In this document: positions 1 through 5,701 of the stretch, piece by piece
How positions within the stretch are numbered: the stretch's first letter is position 1
Layout of the letters: each line of letters starts with the position of its first letter
Assembly: GCA_964633465.1 (NCBI GenBank)
Contig: CAZWGB010000060.1
Coordinates: 1-7,342 of the forward strand
From: DTSX01 sp964633465
GTDB taxonomy: Bacteria > Pseudomonadota > Gammaproteobacteria > Steroidobacterales > UBA11654
Reading direction: 5' to 3'
Length of the DNA: 7,342 bases
Position numbers and translations under genes: made by a program
Notes under the pieces: generated by a model
What the model saw: the letters and a program-made list of their open reading frames with translations, nothing else
Told to the model about the DNA's origin: nothing
The model's database searches: none

Positions 1-313
1 GATAATCAACCAATGGTCTATAATGGTCTTCCGATATATGGGTGTGCATATCGATGAGTCCTGGGAGACAAAAATAATTTGATAGATCAAGTGTGTCTAT
101 ATCATCATAATCTGACTTAGAGTGATTGAACTCTACAGACCTGATTTTTCCAGAGCCCTGATCAATGCCAATCATTACGTTGTTTCGTACCAAACCATTT
201 TGAACGTCGAGCATTCTACCGCAAAACACACTTGGAAAAGACTCAGTTGCAACAAGATTATTGAAAAAAAATAGTAAAAAAAGTGGCAAAAATTTGTATC
301 GATTCTTTATCAT
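1..313 (-). CDS. Secreted amidohydrolase (imidazolonepropionase-like), N-terminal part only
   Basis: This is the first 104 codons of a minus-strand gene that leaves the window at position 1. The frame starts MIKNRYKFLPLFLLFFF, a short basic stretch and a long hydrophobic core typical of a Sec signal peptide, with likely cleavage near residue 23 (LVA/TE). The exported part opens with the small beta domain of amidohydrolases and then LPGLIDMHTHIS (about residues 86-97), the HxH metal-binding motif at the start of the TIM barrel. The later metal ligands and catalytic Asp lie outside the window. The family hydrolyses amide, lactam or peptide-like bonds with one or two divalent metals; the substrate here is unknown. 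The ATG at 313-311 is supported by an AAGGTG site 5 bases upstream. It is divergent from the plus-strand operon, which carries a second amidohydrolase (1606-3015). Family call is firm, specific function is not. Confidence 0.85.
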   Translation of the reverse strand, partial: MIKNRYKFLPLFLLFFFNNLVATESFPSVFCGRMLDVQNGLVRNNVMIGIDQGSGKIRSVEFNHSKSDYDDIDTLDLSNYFCLPGLIDMHTHISEDHYRPLVDY

Positions 314-381
314 CAAATCACCTTATCATAGAAATAAATTAAATTACCGGTATTGGGTGGATTCTCTTTTCGATTACAATA
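314..381. promoter_or_regulatory. Divergent intergenic region with candidate promoter(s)
   Basis: This 68-base, AT-rich gap separates the two divergent units and should hold the minus-strand promoter and probably that of the plus-strand operon. For the plus strand the best visible pair is TTGGGT (353-358) and TACAAT (375-380) with a 16-base spacer. Transcription would then begin near 387, at or after the propeller gene's ATG codons, which would make that message leaderless. A perfect 8-base palindrome, TACCGGTA (345-352), sits between the two starts and could be an operator half or chance. No convincing -35/-10 pair was found for the minus strand. The region is probably regulatory; the exact boxes are uncertain. 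Confidence 0.35.
319..324 (-). promoter_or_regulatory. Ribosome binding site of the minus-strand amidohydrolase
   Basis: On the minus strand this reads AAGGTG, five bases before the ATG at 313-311. It fixes the start and so supports the signal peptide that begins there. Confidence 0.6.
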
Positions 382-1347
382 ATGGCTATGAGCAAAGGCG
401 CTAAAGAGTTACCAACAATCATCGCAACCTCTGTTGTAAGAGGCAGCCAACAGGGAGAAAGTCACGGTGGGGTTTACCTTGTTGATTTTGAACGGCAAGA
501 TGCAAGAATCATGGTGGATTGGAATGACTCCGGCATAGATTTTACTGGCAGGGGCTGGGATCGAGGATTGAGGGGTATTGAATTCAGCGGTGATGAAATA
601 TTTATTGCTGCCAGCGATGAACTGTTTGTTTATGATCAAGCCTTTAGTATCAAAAGATCTTACAAAAACCCTTTTTTGAAGCACGCTCACGAAATTTATA
701 AATTTGAGAATCTATTGTTCATCACCTCAACCGGCTTTGACAGCCTGTTGGTTTTTGATTTGGAACGTGATGAATTTACGAGAGGCATCCACCTGAGACA
801 AACTTCCAAAAGTTGGAAAACCCAGTTGTTTGATCCAAAAACAGAAGACGGTCCAACAATGGGCAATAATTTGCATTTAAACAATGTGCATTGTGGTAAA
901 AATGGCTTATTTGCAAGCGGGCTGAGGACCAACGCTTTGATTTACATGGACAGTGATTTAAATGCCAGAGAATATTGTTCTCTGCCAGAAGGGACACACA
1001 ATGCAAGAATTTTTTCACAAGGGGTGTTATTCAATGACACCAAAAGTGATTGTTTGAGATCGGTTAAAAGAGACGGCACTGAAGTTAATTTCAAAATACC
1101 CACTTTTCCAGAAAATGAGTTGACCCATACAGATATGGATGACAGTCGAATTGCACGACAAGGATTTGCTAGAGGTTTGTGTCTGTTTAACAAAGATTTG
1201 GTTGCCGTTGGCTCATCACCCTCAACAATTAGCATCTTTGATTTGACAAATAAAAAAAGGTTGGCCAGTGTCAACTTAAGCATGGACATCAGAAATGCGA
1301 TACATGGTTTGGAGGTTTGGCCCTATGAAAGGCTACTGGATAGTTAG
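382..1347 (+). CDS. Beta-propeller-like protein of unknown function (resembles TIGR03032/DUF4915-type proteins)
   Basis: A 321-residue protein without signal peptide or membrane segment, so probably cytoplasmic. It shows about six imperfect blade-like repeats, each a turn followed by a hydrophobic strand, a 'TxxxSL'-like turn and a strand ending in FD or YD: about residues 12-37, 59-86, 99-128, 165-190, 205-230 and 258-287, with a closing segment at 303-313. Equivalent positions at the blade starts carry His or Arg: RGLRGI (61-66), HAHEI (101-105), HLNNVH (165-170), THNARI (205-210), ARGLCL (263-268), IHGLEV (307-312). This layout recalls DUF4915-like propellers, but function is not known to me. 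Two ATGs are possible (382 and 388); neither has a good Shine-Dalgarno site. The 3' end overlaps the DUF1330 gene by 23 bases, so the two are probably coupled. The protein is real; the fold is inferred from the repeat pattern. Confidence 0.85.
   Translation: MAMSKGAKELPTIIATSVVRGSQQGESHGGVYLVDFERQDARIMVDWNDSGIDFTGRGWDRGLRGIEFSGDEIFIAASDELFVYDQAFSIKRSYKNPFLKHAHEIYKFENLLFITSTGFDSLLVFDLERDEFTRGIHLRQTSKSWKTQLFDPKTEDGPTMGNNLHLNNVHCGKNGLFASGLRTNALIYMDSDLNAREYCSLPEGTHNARIFSQGVLFNDTKSDCLRSVKRDGTEVNFKIPTFPENELTHTDMDDSRIARQGFARGLCLFNKDLVAVGSSPSTISIFDLTNKKRLASVNLSMDIRNAIHGLEVWPYERLLDS
1311..1315 (+). promoter_or_regulatory. Ribosome binding site inside the propeller gene, setting the DUF1330 start
   Basis: A perfect GGAGG lies nine bases before the ATG at 1325. 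It decides between that ATG and the one 30 bases upstream at 1295, which would add ten residues that do not look like the DUF1330 N-terminus. Confidence 0.7.
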
Positions 1348-1609
1348 ATGCAGATACAATGATCAAGATGCATTTGAAGAATATGCATCTCTAACGACAG
1401 AAGTTGTTGCAAAAAATAATGGCAGATTTCTGGTCAGAGGGGGGCAACAAATTCAAATGGAGAATGGCAATTTTGAACGCACCGTCTTAGTTGAATTTCC
1501 AAATATGGAGATTGCCAAAGAAGTTTATCAAAGCAAAGGTTATCAGGCAGCACTAATGATCATAGAATCAAGTGCTGATAGAGATTTTGTAATCGTGGAG
1601 GGATTGTGA
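1325..1609 (+). CDS. DUF1330 family protein
   Basis: A 94-residue soluble protein that is full length for DUF1330, a family with a ferredoxin-like dimeric alpha/beta-barrel fold and no settled function. The characteristic pieces are all present: the N-terminal strand MKGYWIVRCR, the following helix with 'DAFEEY', the central GRFLVRGG (about residues 33-40), the strand 'RTVLVEFPNME' and the C-terminal 'YQAALMI ... DFVIVEGL'. The start at 1325 is chosen for the GGAGG upstream and because the family begins at this strand. The gene begins 23 bases inside the end of the propeller gene, and its stop overlaps the GTG of the following amidohydrolase in a GTGA quadruplet. This tight packing suggests stoichiometric production with both neighbours. 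Family assignment is firm; role in this operon is unknown, possibly a small-molecule-binding or monooxygenase-like accessory protein. Confidence 0.9.
   Translation: MKGYWIVRCRYNDQDAFEEYASLTTEVVAKNNGRFLVRGGQQIQMENGNFERTVLVEFPNMEIAKEVYQSKGYQAALMIIESSADRDFVIVEGL
1597..1603 (+). promoter_or_regulatory. Ribosome binding site of the second amidohydrolase
   Basis: GGAGGGA ends just before the GTG at 1606, leaving a spacer of about four bases after the GGAGG core. It favours that GTG over the ATG at 1636, which has no site and would shorten the signal peptide's n-region. Confidence 0.5.
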
Positions 1610-3015
1610 GGAATTATTTAATTTATCGTTGCCTAATGTTCTCAGTTTTATTGGTGAGTTCTCTGGCTTTTGCAACGCCGCGAATCATCATCAAACACGC
1701 AACGTTGGTAGACGCAGCCAATCCGGTTAGGGAAAACATGACTGTTGTTCTTCAGGATGATGTTATTCAATTGATTGCAGAATCAGGTTCTGTGATGATC
1801 GATGCCCAAGAGGATACGATTGTTGATGCAAGAGGTAAATTTTTAATCCCTGGTCTTTGGGATGCTCATGTTCACCTCACCTTTATACCGGAACTGGATT
1901 ACAAGACTGCCTATGATTTATTTCTTGCCAATGGCATTACCAGTATTCGTGATACCGGTGCAGTTCTGAGTAAATTGCAACCTGCAATCGATTATGCAAA
2001 TGATAATCCAGACAAAACACCAAGATTGTTTTACTCCGGCCCGTTAATTGATGGCAGCCTTAGAGTATACAAAGGGAAAGAAGCCGGATTTCCAGAATTA
2101 TCTATCGGTGTGGATGAAAACACAGACAGCAAGGCTGTGGTCAATGAGCTCTTAAATCAAGGGGTTAGTTTCTTAAAAACATATGAGATGTTATCAGCCA
2201 AAACTTTCTTGGGCTTACTTGCTATGGCAAAAGAAAAAAATCTTCGGGTTACCGGACACATCCCCCTCAGTATTGATTTAATCGAAGCCATTGATGCAGG
2301 TTTGGGCGGTATGCAACACATTAGAAATCTCGATTTAGCCTGTACAAATAATGCCGAAGAAATATTGGCTCAACGACAAGCATTGTTGAAAAATAAAGAT
2401 TCACTTCCAGGATCGGCTTTAAGAAGCAAAATTCATCAATTACAACGGTTTGTGGCAATCGGGAATCTGGATGAGGAGCGCTGCAACAAGATCATCCGTC
2501 ACTTGGCAGCGAATAATGTTTTTCAGACACCCACCTTAACGATCAATACACTTGATTCAAAGCGATTTTATGCACATCAAGAATGGCGTGATACTTACCA
2601 ATTTCTGCCCAAAACACTGCAAAAAAGTTGGTACATTGGATCGATTGAAATGGCTAAAGAAGAAGTCAGTGAAAACGATAAAATCTTTGAAGACTGGAGC
2701 ATGAAAATAGTGGGTCTGTTTAATAAAAATGGTGTCAAAATTATAGCCGGAACCGATACTCCCATTGGCTTTCTCACCCCTGGTTACAGCCTACACAAAG
2801 AATTGGAACTACTCGTTGAAGCCGGTTTGACACCTTTGCAGGCTTTGAGATCTGCGACCATCACTCCAGCAGAGTTTTTCAATCTCGAGAGCAAAATGGG
2901 AACGATTGAGCCTGGGAAATACGCAGATCTTGTTATCTTGGATAGCAATCCACTGGATTCCATTAAAAACACCCAAAATATCCATATGGTCATTGCAAAA
3001 GGTAAAATTAAATGA
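1606..3015 (+). CDS. Exported amidohydrolase (imidazolonepropionase-like, metal-dependent)
   Basis: This complete 469-residue enzyme of the amidohydrolase superfamily is the usual length for the secreted, imidazolonepropionase-like/Xaa-Pro dipeptidase-like branch. Residues 1-23 form a Sec signal peptide ending LAFA/TP, so it should act in the periplasm or outside. Recognisable in order are: a small beta domain; IPGLWDAHVH (81-90) with metal ligands H88 and H90; ITSIRDTG (111-118); VSFLKTYE (187-194) with K191 as candidate bridging carboxylated lysine; VTGHIP (215-220) with H218; GMQHIR (235-240) with H238; IIAGTDTP (379-386) with catalytic D384; and the C-terminal GTIEPGKYADLVILD (432-446) that closes the beta domain. 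All expected metal and catalytic residues are present. It hydrolyses an amide, lactam or peptide-like bond, with substrate unknown. The GTG start overlaps the DUF1330 stop by four bases. A 47-base gap follows. Confidence 0.92.
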   Translation: MRNYLIYRCLMFSVLLVSSLAFATPRIIIKHATLVDAANPVRENMTVVLQDDVIQLIAESGSVMIDAQEDTIVDARGKFLIPGLWDAHVHLTFIPELDYKTAYDLFLANGITSIRDTGAVLSKLQPAIDYANDNPDKTPRLFYSGPLIDGSLRVYKGKEAGFPELSIGVDENTDSKAVVNELLNQGVSFLKTYEMLSAKTFLGLLAMAKEKNLRVTGHIPLSIDLIEAIDAGLGGMQHIRNLDLACTNNAEEILAQRQALLKNKDSLPGSALRSKIHQLQRFVAIGNLDEERCNKIIRHLAANNVFQTPTLTINTLDSKRFYAHQEWRDTYQFLPKTLQKSWYIGSIEMAKEEVSENDKIFEDWSMKIVGLFNKNGVKIIAGTDTPIGFLTPGYSLHKELELLVEAGLTPLQALRSATITPAEFFNLESKMGTIEPGKYADLVILDSNPLDSIKNTQNIHMVIAKGKIK

Positions 3016-3062
3016 CCTTTCTTGAGCTTGAGGCTATTTGTGTGTTGGAGTAAATTATAGGT
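3016..3062 (+). promoter_or_regulatory. Short intergenic gap with ribosome binding site and possible weak internal promoter
   Basis: This is the largest gap in the plus-strand run. GGAG at 3047-3050, twelve bases before the ATG at 3063, is a usable but distant ribosome binding site. TTGAGG (3028-3033) and TAAATT (3051-3056) stand 17 bases apart and could form a weak promoter, which would leave almost no leader. No terminator hairpin followed by a T-run is visible here, so readthrough from the upstream genes is likely. Confidence 0.3.
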
Positions 3063-3431
3063 ATGAAAAAACTAATCATAATCGCTGGACTACTACTCAT
3101 TGCCTCTAATGGTTGGACAGAAGATGGTGACTTGCCACCTGATGGCACTCTTATCAGCTATCATTCAAACGGACAAGTAAGGTTCACTGGAGAAGTAAAG
3201 GATAGGCAGAAATCAGGAGTATGGGGTTATTATTATGATAATGGACAACTTCAGCAAGAAGAGACATATAGGAATGGTAAACCAATTGGCACATGGAAAA
3301 GCTTTGATAGAGAGGGTAAATTAATTGCTGAACATTGGTATGGAAACGGAATCAAAGCCTCTGTCACACAAAAACAGCAAAACTATGTTGGCAGTGGATC
3401 GGTGAAAGTAAAGAATCCCAATAAACAATGA
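3063..3431 (+). CDS. Small exported MORN-repeat protein (YwqK antitoxin-like repeats)
   Basis: A 122-residue protein with a signal peptide (MKKLIIIAGLLLIASNGWT, probable cleavage near residue 19) followed by about three MORN_2-type repeats with a period near 23 residues: YHSNGQVRFTGE (33-44), YYDNGQLQQEETYRNGKPIG (57-76) and SFDREGKLIAEHWYGNG (80-96). Database annotation often names such repeats 'YwqK family antitoxin', but no toxin gene is seen here, so that label should not be read as function. The repeats form beta-hairpins and usually act in binding or structure. The tail from about residue 100 is polar and probably disordered. The stop codon overlaps the start of the thioredoxin gene (ATGA), and the first 27 residues align without gaps to that neighbour. 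It is probably periplasmic or surface-associated; the partner is unknown. Confidence 0.85.
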   Translation: MKKLIIIAGLLLIASNGWTEDGDLPPDGTLISYHSNGQVRFTGEVKDRQKSGVWGYYYDNGQLQQEETYRNGKPIGTWKSFDREGKLIAEHWYGNGIKASVTQKQQNYVGSGSVKVKNPNKQ

Positions 3432-3895
3432 AAAAACTAGCCTTAATTGCTTGTTTGTTGCTTGCTGCTACCTATGTTTGGAGTGAAGATGGGTATCTCC
3501 CCTATGATGAATCCGCAAATGCAGAGATTGATCTCGCCTATGCAATTACTGAAGCCAATAAAGTAAACAAACATGTCCTCATTGAAATGGGTGCCAATTG
3601 GTGTCCTGATTGCAGAACCTTGGGTAGATACTTTCAACGCAAAGACATAAAAGTCTGGCTGGATGAGCGTTTTATTGTGGTTGCTGTGGATGTTGGTGAA
3701 TGGGATAAAAATCTAGAGATCGCTGAAAGGTATGGGAACCCAATCAGTGAAGGTATACCATCACTGGTTGTGCTGGACTCCAAAGGGGTGATGCAGTTTG
3801 CAACTCTGGCTGGAGAACTTGCGACAGCCAGAAAAATGAGTGGAGATGATCTAATCGAGTGGTTGAATGAACAAGTTCAACCCATCCTTGATTGA
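3428..3895 (+). CDS. Exported thioredoxin-like protein with CPDC active site
   Basis: A 155-residue thioredoxin-fold protein. An N-terminal signal peptide (about residues 1-19, MKKLALIACLLLAATYVWS) places it in the periplasm. An LIAC sequence at 6-9 resembles a lipobox, but the hydrophobic stretch before that Cys is too short to be convincing. The domain shows HVLIEMGANWCPDCRTLG (49-66) with redox Cys59 and Cys62, a strand VVAVDVG (84-90) and the cis-proline loop GIPSLVVLD (109-117) with Pro111 as expected. This resembles the Thioredoxin_7/thioredoxin-like group of secreted oxidoreductases. It could keep cysteines of exported neighbours reduced or form disulfides; the carboxylesterase downstream has a likely conserved Cys pair. 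Its ATG overlaps the MORN gene's stop by four bases with no clear ribosome binding site, so it is probably translated by reinitiation. Family call is secure; redox direction and partner are unknown. Confidence 0.9.
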   Translation: MKKLALIACLLLAATYVWSEDGYLPYDESANAEIDLAYAITEANKVNKHVLIEMGANWCPDCRTLGRYFQRKDIKVWLDERFIVVAVDVGEWDKNLEIAERYGNPISEGIPSLVVLDSKGVMQFATLAGELATARKMSGDDLIEWLNEQVQPILD

Positions 3896-3906
3896 CTCGG
3901 TCTAAC

Positions 3907-4710
3907 ATGGCCAAAGAGATTAAAGAAATGAGAATTGCTGTCACTGGAGCAGCCAGTGGCATTGGTTCGGTGATTGCCAATGAACTTAGCTCCTTGGGTG
4001 CGCATGTTGCAATTTGCGATAAGGATGCAGAACGAGTGCAAGCCTTTGCTGCTGATCATGAAAATATCTTTGCAAGCGTAGGAAATGTTTCCAATGAAAC
4101 AGATGTCATCGACTTTTTTAGTGGCGTGGAAGAAAAATTGGGTGGTCTGGATGCATTAATCAACAACGCTGGAATAGCAGGGCCAATTACCAACCTTGAA
4201 AAATTTAATTTTGCCGATTGGCAAGAAACCATATCGGTAAATCTCAATGGTACTTTTCTATGCAGCAAAGAGGCAATTCCAATGTTGCGTACTGCAGGAG
4301 GAGGATCGATTATAAATATTGGATCGACCTCATCTTTGTTCGGCACCCCATTAAGATCTGCTTATTCAGCAACAAAATGGGCGTTGATAGGTTTAACCAA
4401 AACCTGGGCCATGGAATACGGTCACGAAAATGTCCGCGTCAATGCAATTTGCCCTGGATCCGTCAATGGTCCCAGAATTGATAGAGTTATAAAAAAAGAG
4501 GCGGAGGAAAGAGATACCGATCCATCGGTTTTGAAAGAGGCCTATTTAAATCAAACCTCAATGCAAACATTCATCGATCCTGAAGAAATAGTTGGGATGG
4601 TGAAGTACTTGTTGTCGCCAATTGCACAAAAAGTCTCTGGACAAGCGATTGCTATAGACGGACACACAGAAAGCTTAAGTCAAGTCAGAATTCCAAAGGA
4701 AGACACTTAG
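3907..4710 (+). CDS. Short-chain dehydrogenase/reductase (classical SDR, NAD-preferring)
   Basis: This classical SDR has about 267 residues from the chosen ATG. Visible motifs are: cofactor-binding TGAASGIG (13-20); an acidic residue after strand 2 (ICDKD, Asp38), which favours NAD(H) over NADP(H); NNAG (86-89); Asn112 in SVNLNG; and the catalytic triad Ser140 (NIGSTSS), Tyr153 and Lys157 (YSATK). The middle and C-terminal parts ('NAICPGSVNGPRIDRVI', 'SGQAIAIDG') resemble a subgroup of unnamed bacterial SDRs. It should interconvert an alcohol and a ketone in the cytoplasm; substrate is unknown. The start is uncertain: TTG at 3892 would overlap the thioredoxin stop by four bases (TTGA), like other junctions here; ATG at 3907 fits the usual N-terminal length; ATG at 3928 has a weak AAAGAGA site but would truncate the N-terminus. 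The stop overlaps the next gene's GTG by one base. Confidence 0.92.
   Translation: MAKEIKEMRIAVTGAASGIGSVIANELSSLGAHVAICDKDAERVQAFAADHENIFASVGNVSNETDVIDFFSGVEEKLGGLDALINNAGIAGPITNLEKFNFADWQETISVNLNGTFLCSKEAIPMLRTAGGGSIINIGSTSSLFGTPLRSAYSATKWALIGLTKTWAMEYGHENVRVNAICPGSVNGPRIDRVIKKEAEERDTDPSVLKEAYLNQTSMQTFIDPEEIVGMVKYLLSPIAQKVSGQAIAIDGHTESLSQVRIPKEDT
4696..4702 (+). promoter_or_regulatory. Ribosome binding site of the quinone oxidoreductase-type gene
   Basis: AAGGAAG lies within the end of the SDR gene; its AAGGA core ends nine bases before the GTG at 4710. It supports this non-ATG start, which also gives the canonical N-terminus MKAVWYEQIG of the family. Confidence 0.6.
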
Positions 4711-5693
4711 TGAAAGCTGTTTGGTATGAACAAATTGGTGCAGCTGATGAAGTTCTAAGGCATGGCAATATCGACAACCCTGAAGTCAGTGATGGTGAAG
4801 TCCTGGTGAGGATCAGAACCTCAGGAGTCAATCCTTCTGATGTTAAAACAAGGGGAGGCGCAAGAGGTAAATTGCAATTCCCTAGGATTATTCCCCATTC
4901 TGATGGGGCAGGAAAGATTGAAGCAGTTGGCAATGGTGTCGATAAAAACCGGATTGGAGAACGAGTTTGGTTGTGGAATGGGGCGTTTGGTCGAGCTTTT
5001 GGAACCTGTGCAGAATACATTTCACTACCCGCAAATCAAGCTGTGGAAATGCCTGAAAATACTAACTTTGAAGCAGGAGCCTGCATGGGAATTCCAGCAT
5101 CAACAGCCTATCACGGGGTGTTCTCAGGTGGCTCGGTCAAAAATAAAACTGTGTTGGTAACCGGGGGCGCGGGAGCCGTGGGCCATTATGCAATTCAACT
5201 TGCAAAATGGGATGGAGCGCAAGTGATCACAACGGTGAGTGGCCCTCAGAAAAGTTTAGCAGCCGAAGAGGCCGGTGCAGATTTAGTGGTTAATTACAAA
5301 ACAGATGATGTTGTGGAGGCGGTGAATAGTTTTACCAACAGTGAGGGGGTTGACCGGATTGTTGAAGTCGAATTCGGTGGCAACTTAAGTGTCAGCGAAC
5401 AGATCATTAAAACAAACGGAGTCATTGCCGCTTATGGTTCAGTTGCAGTGGACAATCCTGAACTCCCTTTTTACAATCTCATGTTCAAAAGCGCTGTCTT
5501 AAAGATGTACTTAATTTACATAGTTCCCGGCGAGGCAAGAATGAAGATTAACGAGGGCTTGACCAAAGCCTTGTCTGAAAATGCATTGATCCACCAAATT
5601 GCAAAATCGTTTGATCTGACTGAAACCATTCAAGCACACAAAACGGTTGAAGCAGGCAAACTGATTGGCAACACGGTCATTAATCTGGCTTAA
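4710..5693 (+). CDS. Zinc-free medium-chain dehydrogenase/reductase, NADPH:quinone oxidoreductase type
   Basis: A 327-residue cytoplasmic enzyme of normal length for the quinone oxidoreductase/enoyl reductase branch of the MDR superfamily (COG0604-like). The N-terminal GroES-like domain starts MKAVWYEQIG and contains VRIRTSGVNPSDVKTR (33-48), IPHSDGAGKIEAVG (61-74) and GERVW (83-87). The Rossmann domain carries VLVTGGAGAVGHYAIQLAK (148-166), the dinucleotide-binding loop. The Cys/His/Asp ligands of zinc-dependent alcohol dehydrogenases are absent, so reduction of a quinone, enone or similar activated alkene is more likely than alcohol oxidation. The GTG start shares one base with the SDR stop, implying coupled synthesis of the two oxidoreductases; they may catalyse successive steps on one substrate, which is inference. 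Eight bases separate it from the carboxylesterase gene. Nothing is missing or truncated. Confidence 0.92.
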   Translation: MKAVWYEQIGAADEVLRHGNIDNPEVSDGEVLVRIRTSGVNPSDVKTRGGARGKLQFPRIIPHSDGAGKIEAVGNGVDKNRIGERVWLWNGAFGRAFGTCAEYISLPANQAVEMPENTNFEAGACMGIPASTAYHGVFSGGSVKNKTVLVTGGAGAVGHYAIQLAKWDGAQVITTVSGPQKSLAAEEAGADLVVNYKTDDVVEAVNSFTNSEGVDRIVEVEFGGNLSVSEQIIKTNGVIAAYGSVAVDNPELPFYNLMFKSAVLKMYLIYIVPGEARMKINEGLTKALSENALIHQIAKSFDLTETIQAHKTVEAGKLIGNTVINLA

Positions 5694-5701
5694 GCAATCG
5701 G

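Noticed and set aside
343..381. Hydrophobic in-frame extension upstream of the propeller gene (reads like ITGIGWILFSITI), which might be a signal peptide
   Set aside because: The stretch has no ATG, GTG or TTG in frame after the preceding stop at 340-342, so it could be used only from a rare ATT start; it also overlaps the probable promoter.
1295..1324. Upstream ATG at 1295 as start of the DUF1330 gene
   Set aside because: The extra ten residues do not resemble the family N-terminus, and a perfect GGAGG is correctly spaced for the ATG at 1325.
3063..3431. Toxin-antitoxin system suggested by YwqK-like MORN repeats
   Set aside because: The neighbours are a thioredoxin and metabolic enzymes with no toxin-like gene, and this protein is exported. 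The antitoxin name is an annotation habit for these repeats.
3446..3454. LIAC lipobox in the thioredoxin-like protein
   Set aside because: The Cys is residue 9, with only about five hydrophobic residues before it, too short for a lipoprotein signal; the hydrophobic core continues past it and ordinary signal peptidase cleavage near residue 19 fits better.
4056..4481. Overlapping open frames on both strands within the SDR gene (for example minus strand 4056-4346 and plus strand 4218-4481)
   Set aside because: They lie wholly inside a gene with complete SDR motifs, have no family resemblance and no ribosome binding sites; they are shadows of the real frame.
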